NCBI GenBank assembly: GCA_013368445.1 | Contig: JAACJO010000011.1 | Location: forward strand, 620,001 to 684,000 | Source of the DNA: Leucocoprinus leucothites | Lineage: Eukaryota; Basidiomycota; Agaricomycetes; Agaricales; Agaricaceae | Direction: 5' to 3' | Length of the DNA: 64,000 nt | Shown here: piece by piece, positions 1 to 12,700 of the stretch | How the letters are laid out: every line of letters begins with the position of its first letter | Numbering within the stretch: position 1 is the stretch's first letter | The notes under the pieces: generated by a model | Database searches by the model: none | Told to the model about the DNA's origin: nothing | The model's input: the letters and a program-made list of their open reading frames with translations, nothing else | Program-made: the position numbers and the translations under genes

Positions 1-504
1 TATCGGTTCGATAGTTGGCCAGATGTAAGTACTAAGTGCTAGTCCCATTATTAACCCGAATTGATGTTTATTGAATACCCTTACGCCTTGTTCAGCGCTA
101 CGCCTTGGAATGGGATCTACTGCGCGTCGAAGGCGGCGGTCGACTCTATTAGTCAGGTTCTCTCAATGGAATGCAGGCCTCTGGGCATTAAGGTCTTCCA
201 TGTTGCTCCAGCAGCCATCAAATCGAATATTGCAGATACAGGAGCCAATAACTTCTCCCTTGCTCCGAATTCTTTGTATAAATCGTTCCTGGCAAATATC
301 ATGGACCGCATATATTCCAGTCAAGGCCCACACTCCATGCCAGCCGAAGTCTTCGCGAGACAAGTCGTGGCGAAAGCTTTGCAGGAGAACCCTCCGTTAT
401 ACTTATGCCTGGGAGGACAATCTCTCCTTTTGACTATCTTGACGTGGCTGCCCAGGAGATTGGTAATGGGTATCATATGGAGACGGTATTCAAAGAAACT
501 ATAG
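1..504 (+). CDS. AYR1-like short-chain dehydrogenase, 3' part
   Basis: The gene enters from the left edge. Exons are 1-24 and 96-504, joined by a GTAAGT...TTCAG intron, and the reading frame runs straight across. The classical short-chain dehydrogenase catalytic motif Y-C-A-S-K follows directly, preceded by a Ser (GSIVG). A hydrophobic tail with a basic end (RRYSKKL) suggests membrane attachment. The closest family I recognise is the fungal NADPH-dependent 1-acyl-dihydroxyacetone-phosphate reductase group (yeast Ayr1), which acts in ether-lipid and phosphatidic acid synthesis at lipid droplets and ER. The Rossmann glycine motif lies outside the window, so cofactor preference cannot be judged. 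The family call is firm; the substrate is inferred. Confidence 0.75.
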
Positions 505-1617
505 TGTACGCACATTAATATCTCATAGCCTATTGGTGCTTTAAACCTGGATAGGTTCCAATATTGTCTTAGATAACTAGATGGTGTTATAGATCCACGG
601 GTTACTTTGCCCGCGAGGCCGAAATTGCATCAGAATACTGTAAATGCACTCTCCAGGTCCAGCACTTTCACAGTGGCTGACGCTTTGGAAGATTACTAGG
701 GACGTGTGACTATCAGAGAGTATTTGCAATCAGATTTCAGCCGGTTCCCAGCGAGCGAAACTAGTTTTATTTTCAACGATAAACCAAATTCCCTGGCAAG
801 AGATTTTTGCCTATAGTCATCGTATGCCTACGGGCAATTTACTCATAAAAGTTGATTCGAGAACGAGTGAAACAGCGATTCGTGTGAGGAGCGCTAAGAC
901 CAAAGTCAAAGACCACCGAGACGACACACCACAGAGGCGAGCAGGATTGGCGGCAGAGAGCCGAAATCCACATTCGGATTATACGTTGCAGTTTAGGCTT
1001 CTTACGAGCATATCATGATTTCCAAGAAGGATTTAGCTCCAAACGCCTTTTAAGTTTTAAGCAGTTGTAAACACACTCTATCTCTATCCGTGTCATTTCA
1101 TGGGAGAATGGGAGAGACGCACAGTGTCCCACCAATCGCCAGGCGTACCGTTGTTTCCGTCGCACCGATCAAATTTTACGTAGTATTCATGAGAGTGCGT
1201 TTTGTAGGAACTGCAAGAACAGGTCTCCCACACACGATAACAAGTGCCTCCTGACAGGAACCGAGGACTAGGTCCCGGGCATATTGACCCCGCATTCGAG
1301 TCTGACAAAAATACCTTTACCTTATAAGCGTATCTTGCCTTCACCAGACAAGTTGGCCAGGGAAGCACCGCCGGCAAGAAGGTCAAAGATGAGCTCCAAG
1401 AAGAAACCCGTTCTAAGGTTGGCTAGCTATTATCTGGTGAGAACAGAGTCACCAGCAGAGCGGGGTGGTGTATTTCGGGGATATACTTTTAATAGATAGC
1501 GATACACGTGCCTGAGAACAACAGGGTTCCAAATCGAACCAATGTAGTCGAACAACTGCGACGCGTTCAACATTCGCCTTACTCACTGCTGTCTACGATC
1601 TCTATTTCTCATCCTCC
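505..1617. other. Intergenic, no supported gene
   Basis: This 1.1 kb separates the reductase stop from the light-chain start. I see no convincing coding exon. A minus-strand open frame at 1093-1386 contains a cysteine-bearing stretch (CYRVWETCSCSS) that looks mildly protein-like, but it has no ATG and no clear upstream exon. Confidence 0.5.
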
Positions 1618-2356
1618 ATGTCGCGGTATCCTGATCACCTTTCACCTAATATCACCCCAACTAAAGGCTTCTCAAAGTCTCAGAAATCACGCGCGAGACG
1701 CGAACCCTCTGGTGTATTCTCGTTGTTTCAACCGGCTCAGATCCAGCAGTTCAAGGAAGCCTTCCAATTGATAGATCATGATAAGGATGGTTGGGTCAGC
1801 GAAGGGGATTTAAAGGAAATTTTCTCAAGTTTGGGTGAGAACTGTAATGATTAAAGCGAAGTTTATTTGTCGTTGACTCGTATTGGGGGTCTTTCAAGGC
1901 ATCACACCCTCTAAGAAGATGATGGACGAGCTTCTGAACTCAAGGCCAGGCGGACAATCGCGCGGAGATATCTTTGGTGGCGGGTCGGATCCGAATGATC
2001 GTGGAGTGAACTTCACGATGTTTCTGACCATGATGAGCGAACGTTTATTCGAATTTGATGTGGAAGCGGAGCTACTGGAGGCCTTTGCATCGTTCGATGA
2101 GAATGACTCAGGCGTGGTAAAAGTGGATGAGATGAAAAAATGGTTGAGTGAAGTTGGAGAGAGGATGGACAGCTATGAGGTATAGAATCCTATCCCTTGG
2201 TACTGCATTGACATGTGCTAATACTGGCGTGATTAGATTGATAGGTTCCTTAAGGGTACCTTCACAGACCGACAAGGCAACTTCAACTATCGGGAATGGG
2301 TAAAAGTTCTACGAGTGAATGAAGAGAACGAAGAGGGACAGCAACAACAATTCTGA
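1618..2356 (+). CDS. rlc1: Myosin regulatory light chain (Rlc1-type)
   Basis: Exons 1618-1834, 1899-2179 and 2237-2356 give 205 aa. Residues 42-64 form a canonical EF hand (loop D53-x-D55-x-D57-G, ending D64). Later helices keep the calmodulin-like fold but with degenerate loops, as in regulatory light chains. Before the first EF hand, RARREPSGVFSLF matches the phosphorylation region of myosin II light chains: Ser31 aligns with the kinase Ser, while the neighbouring Thr is Pro30. The protein should bind the IQ motif of a type II myosin heavy chain and act in the cytokinetic ring and hyphal septation. The 40-residue N-terminal extension is typical of fungal Rlc1 and separates it from calmodulin and Cdc4. 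A Gln-rich C-terminus is unremarkable. Confidence 0.85.
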
Positions 2357-2360
2357 CCTC

Positions 2361-5300
2361 CTTGGCGCTCCCATTGTACGGGTGCACGCTTCCACGCACC
2401 CCTCTTGCCTAATGGGCCCTTGGCCCCCTCATCCCTTGGCATGATCACTTGGTGCTTTCGCTCTCACAAACAAGACTTGCACCTGTTCAACAGTCTTGGC
2501 GTACTTGAATGTATATCATCTATGCTGTTTTAACAACCTCGCTACCCATGAACCAAGACACTTAACGTGACCTCACCATGGACAAGTTTACCTTGACTTT
2601 GTATTTTGCAACTAATCTGTCAGCTGCTTGTACTCATATACTGAATCATATGGTCCTTCTGCTTTGAAGCGGAAGATTTCAAATTTGCTTGTTGCTTGAT
2701 GGGTAGATCCGCTGTAGTGTTGCATGACTCTTGGACACTGGGTGAAGGCACTCTCTTCCCCATTAGTGATTTCAAGGACCTCAAAGCCCCCTTGGCACAG
2801 ATCATTTACCCACTTACGGTTGGCACTGTTCCAGCCTCCTGAGGGCTTCGGAGCAGGCTCTTTAATGCCATCGGCCATTCAATGGCCATTCAATGGTCGT
2901 ATAAGGACGTCGGCCCTTTTCGTATTCTCACTGAAGTACCGATTTACTGGCTAGTAACAACAACTATTTACAGAAGGCAGCATTTCTCTGACTTGATTTT
3001 TGAACTTACCCCTACAGTGGAAATATGACTATAATTGCTGAACTCCCTTGCCCACAAGGCCTCAATGCCAAGAATATAGGTGTATGGTGGAGTGACACCC
3101 ATGTGTACATCCATTCCACTCACGAAATAAGCTCGACTTCATGCCAAGTCCCTCGTGGTGACCAATGTCGACATCTGTGATATCAGCAAAACCGCACACT
3201 CACTGTTTCAGTTGACAGGCTAACCTGGGACGTCGTCATTGTCACAACTTTGAATGTTTGGGCCTTGCTAACATTCACGCCTACCCTACCATGTTTCGAA
3301 CGCAAGAGGTAGGATGACAGCCCCAAGCTTTTGGTCCCTAATTCACACGGAGAGAACCGAGATCAGAATAATACTCCATGGACCACAACAGCCCTCCTCC
3401 ATCTTCCGGCACCTTTTGTGAGGGTGGGTAGTCTCGGCTGGTCATCGGGGCCTAGGCGATAAAGCCCAGTTTATGAAGATAGCCAAGGTTTTGGGTTGAG
3501 AAGTACGGTCTGCCCGGATGAGTTGACCACCCCCCAATGGTCGGGCGCTCGCTGTGGACGTGTGGGAGATTAATCTGGATCAATTGGACCGTTTGTACCA
3601 CGCTCATGAGCGATCACAGGAGATCTCCAGGACGATGCCAAGCCAGGTCAGAAAAAACAAACGCCATACATCACCGACTTCATCTTCATTCTAGATCGCA
3701 GAGAAGTCGACAAGAAGAAGCAATGAAGCAGCAAACGGAACGGACCCAACGCCACCAGGGGTAGAAGCTGAAGAGGCGCGGATCCGCCTGTTGTCGTCGC
3801 CATGCCCGCATAGCCGCATTTGACCTTCTACATACACAGCTGCATTAAAGGAGGATTGCGGAGATTGACGACATTTAATCATGGGCGATTCATTTTATAT
3901 TTCAAGCCAAGAAATGCGATCCCAAGAAATGTTTTTGCGATCAGGTGAAGGCTTGGGACTCTCTTAGGATTCGAAGTACCTAAATATTAAGAACCGGGAT
4001 TCCTTTTTCTGTTGCTAATGACTTTGACGGGCAGAACATTGATTGTCTTGGCTTCAGGTCTTCTCCCCGCGGGTGTATGGAGAGTCTATGGGCTTGTTTT
4101 TGTACCTGAGATACAAGTCACAGCCCTAGTGTAATACAGAGGTCGCAAGAGTGCATCAGAGATATAGGGAATACAAGAAGACCAATCGAGGCACCTGAGT
4201 CGTTGTGGATCTGGTGGGGTTAGGTAGCCGCGAAATCTACTCACGGTGAGCGATACTAGGGATGCGGTGCAGGAGGGAGTCTAGAAAGGGCCCAGCTCTG
4301 GTTTATTTCCCTCAAAGTCTTGGCCTCTTCTGTGCGCAGCAAGTCCGATCTTGCATAAGCTATATGCCGGTGCCAAGTAATGGAACACCGAAAGTTGGGA
4401 TGAAGCGTCTTTGTAAATGCCGACGTGGAGTATCAAATCACTCAAGCAAGAGGTCAGAGAGATGACTGAGCTATCGTATCGCCCATCCCCGTTGCTCGCT
4501 GCCAAACCTTTGGATTTTGAAGGTGTGGCGAGCAGGAATTTTCTTGAGACGGAAATAGCATCGAGTACTCAGTAAGTATTGGCTTCTTGATGCGCAGCAC
4601 CTCTTAACTTCGCACAATGGTCGTGTGGTCTGCCCAGTAACACGATTCTTATACTAAGATGCTCTCATTCGCATGATATTACAAGGTCACACTAACATAA
4701 ATGTCCTCGCCGCATTCTGCGGCTCATCAAAATGATGAAGGTATATCTATTTCGAGCTACGCCAAGAGTCGTTATAGGCTTGGAAACACCTCCAACTTCC
4801 CTTTGATTCGGATGCACTGCTACGTACTAAGTAATTCCGAAGGACTTCTAACTACGCTATGAAATGACAAGACCTAATTAGAAGGCTGGGGTAAAGGAAG
4901 GGGCGAATATTCGGAAAATTGTTGTGGGATAATAAAATAATTGCACTATGTGGTCTGATAGTATCCCAAGAGCAAGTCTACACACCAGTCACGGGGAGAT
5001 GGCATACCAACAGAGTCCTTGGAGAAAGGAGTACTCCAAGAAAGTGCAGTGCAGGGTCGCTTTTAGGGACTTGGCCCGTTCCGTTCTCGAATTGCCATCT
5101 TTGATGAATCGTCGCCTCGAAGTGGAAACATGGGCTTGGCAATGGTGGTTTGCGGGTTTGCCCAAGGTCTTGGCATTGCGAGAGCCAAGACTTGTTTGGC
5201 TCTTTCCTAATTTGGATATGATCTCTTGGCATGATGATTCATGTTTTGCGCCATGCCAAGCCGAGGCTGTGACAAGGACTCGGATACGCCAAGGGACGGG

Positions 5301-6807
5301 AATCAAGCTGAGATGAGATACTGAGGAGAAATGGTTGATTGGACGCATTTGCTTGTTTTCTGCATCGACCGATAAACCGGAAACTTAGTGGGGTTTCTCT
5401 GGGTTGATCAGGTTTTGTGTGCACGCTCCTTCCTAGTTCTCCCGACACGAATCAGTGTCGCGAAGACGAGATAAAGGATGATGGTGGTCGAGGGAGGGGC
5501 GCCGCTCATCAGCCGACCAGTGCATTTCGTCTTTACATGTGCTCTCTGTGCCTTTCGATGTTTTGACTTGGTGCACTTGGTATTTGATCGAGGATTGTCT
5601 CGAGAAAGGGTCCAACTCTTGGCGCGCTGACAACCGATAATTGAGGCTTGTCTTGGTTTGCCAGGGCCCCAAGAGCCTACCACAATACAGTTCATACTCC
5701 AAAGTGCGAGCGGTTATCGGATTAAGCTCGTTTTCTCCTTGGCTGAATGGCAATATGGGTGGGTTTAATGTTATCGATAGTCCTGCAAATATCGTGTGAG
5801 TGGGCATAGGAGCTCGGATGTGCTACCGAAGTTCGAACGGTTGGAGGGGGCTTCCGGGGTCAAGATAGATGAGTAATATAAGAGCGAGAAAGATCAGTGC
5901 CTCGGATTTGCCTTATGGCCGTGCACATAGATGACCCGTACATTCACCGTGCTTTCATATATAGATTGGTCGCGAAGGCTCGAACTTGAGTGAAAGGGTG
6001 CAAATTTGCCCATTGCATCTCATCTGCTGTCTCCATGGAGTATATCATCTTCATGATTGTGGTTCATGACGAAGTTGAAGCACACTGTTGGCCGATAATT
6101 TCCACTGACGCTTAATCCGATGTCTCGGTACGCTGAGTGACAAAACTAAAATTCCAGGTTTAGCAAATGCCGTAGAATCCGTGTTTAAGTGATGATTTTC
6201 TGCTACCAAAAGTACGGGACAGGGAGTGCCCAAGTAGCGGACGCCTCATGACTCTGATAAGTGGCAGTCGCCTGTGGGATGGAGAAGAGATACTTTGAAC
6301 GTTTTGGGATTAGTGCGCTCTCAGTTGGTTCGAGATCTGGTCCTCCCACTGGCAACCTTGCTTCTCTCTGAATTCAGCATTGGAGCGCAATCCGAGGGGA
6401 GAGATTATGGTACTTTTGACAGGGACATGTGGTTCCAGCGGACTGGAATCAGTCAGGAGATTGTCTGATCGCGGAAGCATTGGCTAAGATATTTGTAGGC
6501 ATCTCGGCAAAATTATAAACTTGAAGATGGGGCAATGTCAAGAACAAGCCTTGGTTCTCAACATGTCGGCTCGTGTGGCGAAAGAAGTGAGCGGTGAAGA
6601 ATCCTGCGTCGACGCGCAACTGAAGGGTGGTTAGAATATGGGCTGGTCGGGTATCAAATGGAGGGGGTCCTTGGCGTGCCAAGGGGGGGGAGGGGAGACG
6701 GGTGAGAGCGTGTTACGTAATGTAGGATTTAGGTATATAGCAGAAGAATGCTTGGCATTGGAGGTCTTGGCGAGGATTGATCTCAGCGCTAGGGTCGCAG
6801 GCTTGGC
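2361..6807. promoter_or_regulatory. Dense field of PacC/Rim101 recognition hexamers upstream of pacC
   Basis: This stretch between the light-chain stop and pacC has no supported gene. I count 28 perfect GCCAAG or CTTGGC hexamers, starting at 2361, 2419, 2435, 2495, 2791, 3067, 3143, 3482, 3637, 3906, 4047, 4319, 4372, 4761, 5070, 5135, 5169, 5184, 5225, 5255, 5288, 5618, 5738, 6670, 6678, 6751, 6766 and 6802. About two are expected by chance in 4.45 kb counting both strands. Thirteen extend to TGCCAAG, where about 0.5 is expected. Two GCCAGG variants lie at 3642 and 5660. The known PacC site is GCCARG, and Rim101 prefers TGCCAAG. Flanking bases differ from site to site, so this is not one amplified repeat. 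The likely role is autoregulation of pacC by its own product (inference). A TATA-like GGTATATAG lies near 6732. Confidence 0.7.
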
Positions 6808-6833
6808 ATTATCTTCCTCCATAAAACATCATC

Positions 6834-9157
6834 ATGCCTCAAAACTCCGTCCCCTTTCTCTCCCTGCCATATCACACCATGTCCTCTCCCTCCGCTTCTA
6901 CGACGGAGAAATTTCCCCACACTCCCTCTCCCTCGCCCACCCGCGACCAGGATGACTCCAAACTCTCCTCTGCCGCCGACTCTGCTGGCTTCAAATGTCT
7001 CTGGGTCGACTGTAGTCAGAGCTTCACTGACCCTGAGACCCTTTACAATCATCTTTGCAACGACCATATTGGCCGTAAGAGCACCAATAATCTCTGCCTA
7101 ACTTGCAAATGGAAGGACTGTGGTACCACTTGTGCAAAGCGCGACCACATCACCAGTCATCTCCGTGGTACATTTTTTTCTATTACTCTGCCTTACCCAT
7201 CTTTCCTCACCTTCGCCTTATCTCTTAGTCCACACCCCTCTCAAGCCTCACATCTGTGAAGTGCGTCCCACGACCTCACTCCCACAGTATTCTCCTTATC
7301 TCTATTGCTAGATTTGCAAGAAATCCTTCAAGCGACCTCAGGACCTCAAGAAGCATGAGAAGATACACACAGAAGAACATCATCTTCAACACAAGCATTC
7401 AAAAGCTATCACAGTCATAGACCCTTCCTATGTTCAAAGGGTTCGTGGAGATTCGGCTCCTCGGATTTCGGACAATAAACCTATTATTGCTTCGAAGCCA
7501 CCATCCGGAAATCTATCTCTTAGGCCTTCTGCCCCTCGTCCAAAGCCGCAGTCTGCTACGTCAGAAGGTACCTGTCATTTTCCTGTAATCTGTAATCGTT
7601 CTCTGAGGAAGTTCTTCTCAAGCTCATTATGGCGTCTTACCCACACCCTCACCAGAGTTGTCCCATCCTTCTACCCATCCGCACCAGCCCTCTCATGACA
7701 TGTTCATGCCAAATCAGCCCGTCCCTTCGTGGGAGGTCTTAAGGCACGATGGTCCGTCTGGGGTTCCCGTTGGCTCTAAGCGATCACATGATTATGGCTC
7801 CGGAGTCGAAGAATTCTTCACCGATATGAAGAAGCGGCGTGTCAATCCCGCCTATGATCCTCGTGAGTCTGCTACCTAATATCCCATCTCTGTAGCCTGG
7901 AAGTTCAGTTTATTCCTAGGTATGGCTGAACGCCTAGACGATATTGCCTATGGTCAGCACGGCCAAGGAGGCAATCCTAATGCTTTCAATCCTCGTTCAG
8001 TTTCTCTCGACATCCGGACTCCCGAAGAACTTGCTGCGGTCAACGAGTTTCTGGTTACCCTTGGACGTGACGTTTCCGCCAACCGCCCGCCCGTTCACAG
8101 CCCTAGTTCACATTCTAGTCTTTCTCCAAATTACTTTGATGCCGCCAATCTAAGCCAACTGGGTCTGGCCGGCATGCCTGGCTTACCAGGGTCCAATGAC
8201 TTCTCGGGCGATCAACACTACCCGGGTGGCCATCAGTATACTAATGGCTCATACTCATCCAGATCGGCTTCTGTCTCAGGATCTTACCCTAATGTATATG
8301 CCATGGAAAATTCGATCAAGTACAACGGGAATTACAACCCGGTGCGCCGGTCTGCGCAGCAGTACCAGGGCTCCTATAGTACACACTATCAACATCCCAC
8401 ACCTCCATTGGATGGAGGATCCCCCCATTCAACGGTGTCAACGCCCGTGACGACTACCCCACCGCAGGCACCATTGACAGTGCCCGACTTCGATTTCCAA
8501 CGTATGAGAGGTGTTCCTCATGTAGCACACCTCGCCCCTCCAGAATATCCCCCTAAGTCAATGCGATCAATGGTTGTCCTCAAGAGCCTTCCTTCGGCCG
8601 ATCGCCCAGCACCTGTTGAGCCTCGCTTACCGCTCGCTGAATCATCGTCAGGAGATACCGTTTCATCGAGTTCTAGGAGCCGTACATCGACATCAGTATC
8701 GAAGCCTGGCTCATTGTATCCACTCCTCACATCTGTTGATAAACGTATCACCCTACCTCCCCTCAGTTCAATCTACCGGTCATCTTCCCCTCCATCCCCT
8801 CGACCTCGTCGACGCTACTCTGCTCACCGTGACCGTGAATCAACACCTTCCTCGACCGACTCCTCACCCGAACCCAGGCACACCGTCCTCCCTAGTTTCA
8901 AAACCATTACTTCCCCTGCGTTTCCATCGCGGCAACGCAAACCCGAAGATCAGCTGGCTAATGATGTAAAGATGATGGATCTAGAGAAGTCGGACTGGAT
9001 CTCTAGGGAGCAGAGGAAACGACACGCGGAGTTTATCCTGGATCTCCTCTTCCAGATCAATGGAGACTTTAAACGTAGATATGGTCAGCAGAGGTCACCA
9101 CCGCCGTTGTCTATGACTGCAAAATCACCACGAGACGTGGAGATGACTGCTGCTTGA
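6834..9157 (+). CDS. pacC: pH-response zinc-finger transcription factor PacC/Rim101
   Basis: Exons 6834-7167, 7229-7260, 7312-7567, 7623-7862 and 7920-9157 give 699 aa. Three C2H2 fingers occupy roughly residues 45-140. The first two are the atypical PacC pair (CLWVDC..., CLTCKWKDC...[12 protein letters not shown]) and the third carries the hallmark [16 protein letters not shown]. These fingers recognise GCCARG. In the ambient-pH (Pal/Rim) pathway, full-length PacC is proteolytically processed at alkaline pH and then activates alkaline-expressed genes. The segment YDPRMAERL after the fourth junction also matches PacC. The rest is Ser/Pro-rich and disordered, with a conserved-looking basic C-terminal helix ([21 protein letters not shown]). 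A second ATG at residue 16 could also serve as the start. The upstream region is crowded with PacC sites. Confidence 0.93.
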
Positions 9158-9729
9158 TCCCGTGGTCAAACGTGATACCCAGTCATTGGGGTATTCTTGG
9201 CATTGTTAAGAGATTGGAATTAGAGTGGACTTCACAATACTTATGCTCGTTGAAGTTGGTCTCCTTATTCTGCTGTATTTCTTGATCGTTAGTGCCGTGT
9301 TCAATTGTTTCTTTGCACTTGTTTTACTATCTGCTTTACCGATCGACTTGATTGTTCCTCTTGGAATTCAATTTTCCCCCTGGTTATATATATTCGTTAA
9401 GCATACTTCACTTTCTCAATGTTCTCATACAGCTCCACATAATCTATCCCCTACATCTGTAATCAGTTCTTCGATTTACGAGTGAGATATGCATTCACTT
9501 CTATTGCGAAGTGCCGAAAATAAGTCTCATAAGTGAAGGTGTCGTAATTCTATGCGTCAGTAATGGACTAAATATATACTGCAGTAAAAGTCAATGAATC
9601 CGAGATACATGGGCCATGGGCTTGTGCCTCAGCATGGTATACAGAGATATGTAATACAAAGGAGATTACAAATGGACTGGTGACGAAGGAACGAACTTCT
9701 CTTGGTGAACCAGTCGTGTCATAAACTGT
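9158..9729. other. pacC 3' region / convergent spacer
   Basis: This 572 bp lies between the convergent stops of pacC and TAF1. It is T-rich and reads as 3' untranslated sequence. An 86-codon hydrophobic open frame at 9225-9485 is judged fortuitous. One more extended PacC-type site (CTTGGCA) lies at 9196. Confidence 0.5.
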
Positions 9730-12700
9730 TCATCCACGCTTCAATGTCAGCTTTATCTTCGGACCAGCCACGGTCGACGAAGGCGGCGTTCCAGGTGGCG
9801 GCATAGCGCCACCATCATCATCCATTCCCTGCATAGGTGGACTTGTGGCCAGAGGAGACGGAACAGCTGCCGGGAATCCGAAGGAAAGATTGCTTCCACC
9901 AACTGGAGGTCCGCGATTAAATCCTAAATTGGCCAACCCAGGTGCTGTGGGTGGGGGAGGACTCGTGGCTGAGGCAGATGGTGTTAGAGGGGGTGGAATC
10001 GTTCCGCTATTGAATTCAGCCCAACGAGGGCACTTGCGATTCGTTTCTGTAAAGACACATGGGTTAATTTTTTTAAATCGTTTGTTACGCGCCGCGAAAT
10101 TGAAGATCGTGGCAAAAATAGAACCAGAGATAGGAGTGGATAAAAATAAGCGTGGGCCCTTGAATTGGCCAGGAATACGCGGTGGGGGAAAAAGGATAGA
10201 AAATACATGGGTTCTGATCCCAGATGCACCAATGAGCGCGGAAAGAAGTAACTCACTCATATGGCCCATCTGACCACAGTGGCCACAGCGCCGCTGGAAG
10301 TGGTAAAGTCAGTTCTAATTTAGTCCCGCAATGACCTGAAAACAGAATCCTCGAACCGTTGTATCAGGCTTCATAGGCCGGTCAAGCTGCATTGGAGTAC
10401 CGCCCTCTTTGACAATCTTCGCGTTCTTTCTATGTAGTCGCCTTTCTTGATTCTTCTTCATTCTAGCTATCTGCTCTTCTAGCCTGTGGAAGAATAATAA
10501 TTATCACCTTTATCGCCCGAAAATGGAGGGTAAAAAAAGACTCCTACCTCTTCTTCGCGCGTTTATCTCTATCAGCATCACCTGTTGGCGCAAGACTATC
10601 TGCAAGGGTCTGTTCTTCTTCAATAACTTGACGACTGCGGACATAGGCATGAATGACGGCAGCATCTCGGACTATCTCGGTTCTCCACTGCCCGTCGATC
10701 TGGATTCATGGTTCGCAGTTCGGGTGATCAGGATGCTAGAAGATCGTGCTGAGAAACCTACAAGTCTCTTGATCCGCAAAACTCTGCGACCATTATCTGG
10801 CCCAAGACTTCCTTCCCTATAGTGGTCTAGGGAAACCCCGCGGCTGAATGCGGGAGAAGTTTGCCTTGAAGGACCAACAGGAGCTGCTACGGCTAAGCGG
10901 ATGTCAGCTTTCGTTCCAGTTTTGACATGATAAAGACAATACCTTCTTTATGCCTTTGTTCATCTGCAACCGTTAGTTGAGGTTCATCCTTTCGGCTAAG
11001 AGAGTCGAACTGAGCCTTCCAGATACGCTCTATCTCTGATTTATAGATCTGCTGCTGTTCGGCGACGTTGTACCGGTGTGCTGATTTTGGCCTGCTCTCT
11101 GCTTCAGCTGTTTGGGAAGGATGTGAGCCATTGCAAGTGGTGGCATGATTGATGGAACTAACCCAGCTTTTGTTCGTAGTCCTCGCCTGCTTTAACAAAA
11201 ATATCCTTCATCGAGATACGAATGAAACTGAAAGCCTCGCCTCGGCCCGTAGGATCGCCTTCGCCATGAAGCCGCAGCATGGCTTTGGCTTGGGTGGCGA
11301 ACAAGAAGTTTTTTGTCGTGATCCAGGGAGCTAATTGTTGTTCGACGGAGAGTTTGGATTCATCACCGTCAGCGACGTCCGTAGTCATGCTGTAACCTGC
11401 ATCCTGTAAGTGCCGCTGGCCGATCTGCATGCTCTCAGTCAGAACGACTTGTTCTGGATTAACCATTTTGAGCATTTCTGCATCAGAAGGGATAGTTATT
11501 GTCGGCTTCAAACGCCAAAACCCTTGATGTGGCCCCCGTCGGTGATACTCCATAAACTCCTGGAAACAAAGTTGACAAATTTATGCCACGATGATCGGGG
11601 ATGACCTACTCACCTTCAGGCGCTGTCGCATCTGCAATTCATTTTGATCGGGGAAATATTTCATTAGCCGAGATATCTTCAACCGTTCGCCTGGACTCTT
11701 TTTCAGTAGCTTGAATGCAATGATTTGCAGTCGATTTTTAATAGTATTGGTGATTTTGCGTGAATGAGGCCCAGGGACTTCGGTTACCGGGTAAGTTTGG
11801 CCGATCACGAAGAGGTTTTTGATCTCGCGGATGAAATATTTGGAATCTCCTTTCACGGTATTTCTACGAAAACAGTTAGCTCATGAAACCGACCTTCGAC
11901 ATGCAGAATGTCGTACCGGACTACAAGAAAATCAGTGGCATAAGCCTTTTGACGGAAAAGGGGCGCTCGGACTAAGTTATTATATAAAGCTGGTATAGTC
12001 TGCCCAGGATAGACATATCCAAACTTCATGAATGGCGATTCGTCTTGGGGCTCAAGGACGAAGGGAACACCGAGGTCAGCCTAAAATGTAAAGGATAAGA
12101 ATGACAGTTCACTGGTGCCTTTGATAGTCAATACCTTTGGTATGTATTCGTCCTTTTCATCCTTCTTGCGGTAGTAGTTAACGAGAGCACTTCCCATGCC
12201 GAAATTCGAAACTATCGGGGGATGCTCTTCCTGAAATAAAATGAATTGATGAACGGTTGTGCAGCAGTGAAGCTTACCGAATACTCCCACAGAACAAAAT
12301 TACTCGTATCTCGAAGGCTGAGATCACTAGTCCGGTGCAAACTTTCTCCGACATTACCACCTTTCCCAAGCTTCCTGCCAGACTTGTCCTTCTTCTTCTT
12401 TGCAGTGCGAACCTTACTGAACCGAATCTCAATGTTGGCCGGGAATTGTAGCGCGGGCCGGTGGAAAGAGCGGGCCTCCTGCTTTGATAAACGTGTTTTG
12501 AACTGTTCAAGGGTCAGCGGTATGCCTAATCCAGACATAAATACACATACAAAGGGAAGCTGAAGCTTCTGTGCGGGATACGCATGCTCCACGACGAGTT
12601 GTCCAAACGTCTGTCGAACACGGTGGCGTCCACCATCCTTTGCCACCTCATAGAAGTGGTCATTGGACAGGTTGAATTTGTCTTTGATTTGAGCTGCATC

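Noticed and set aside
1093..1386. Minus-strand open frame with CYRVWETCSCSSY, possibly a small secreted protein
   Set aside because: No ATG, no signal peptide that can be joined in frame, and no recognisable family.
2612..2878. Minus-strand 88-codon frame starting MADGIKEP
   Set aside because: It has an ATG and looks mildly protein-like, but shows no family, no supporting splice structure, and lies within the regulatory field.
5408..5807. Overlapping minus-strand frames of 95 and 124 codons
   Set aside because: Composition looks random, no motifs, and they overlap the PacC-site region.
9225..9485. Hydrophobic 86-codon frame after pacC
   Set aside because: T-rich 3' sequence naturally yields Leu/Phe/Ile codons; start context and homology features are lacking.
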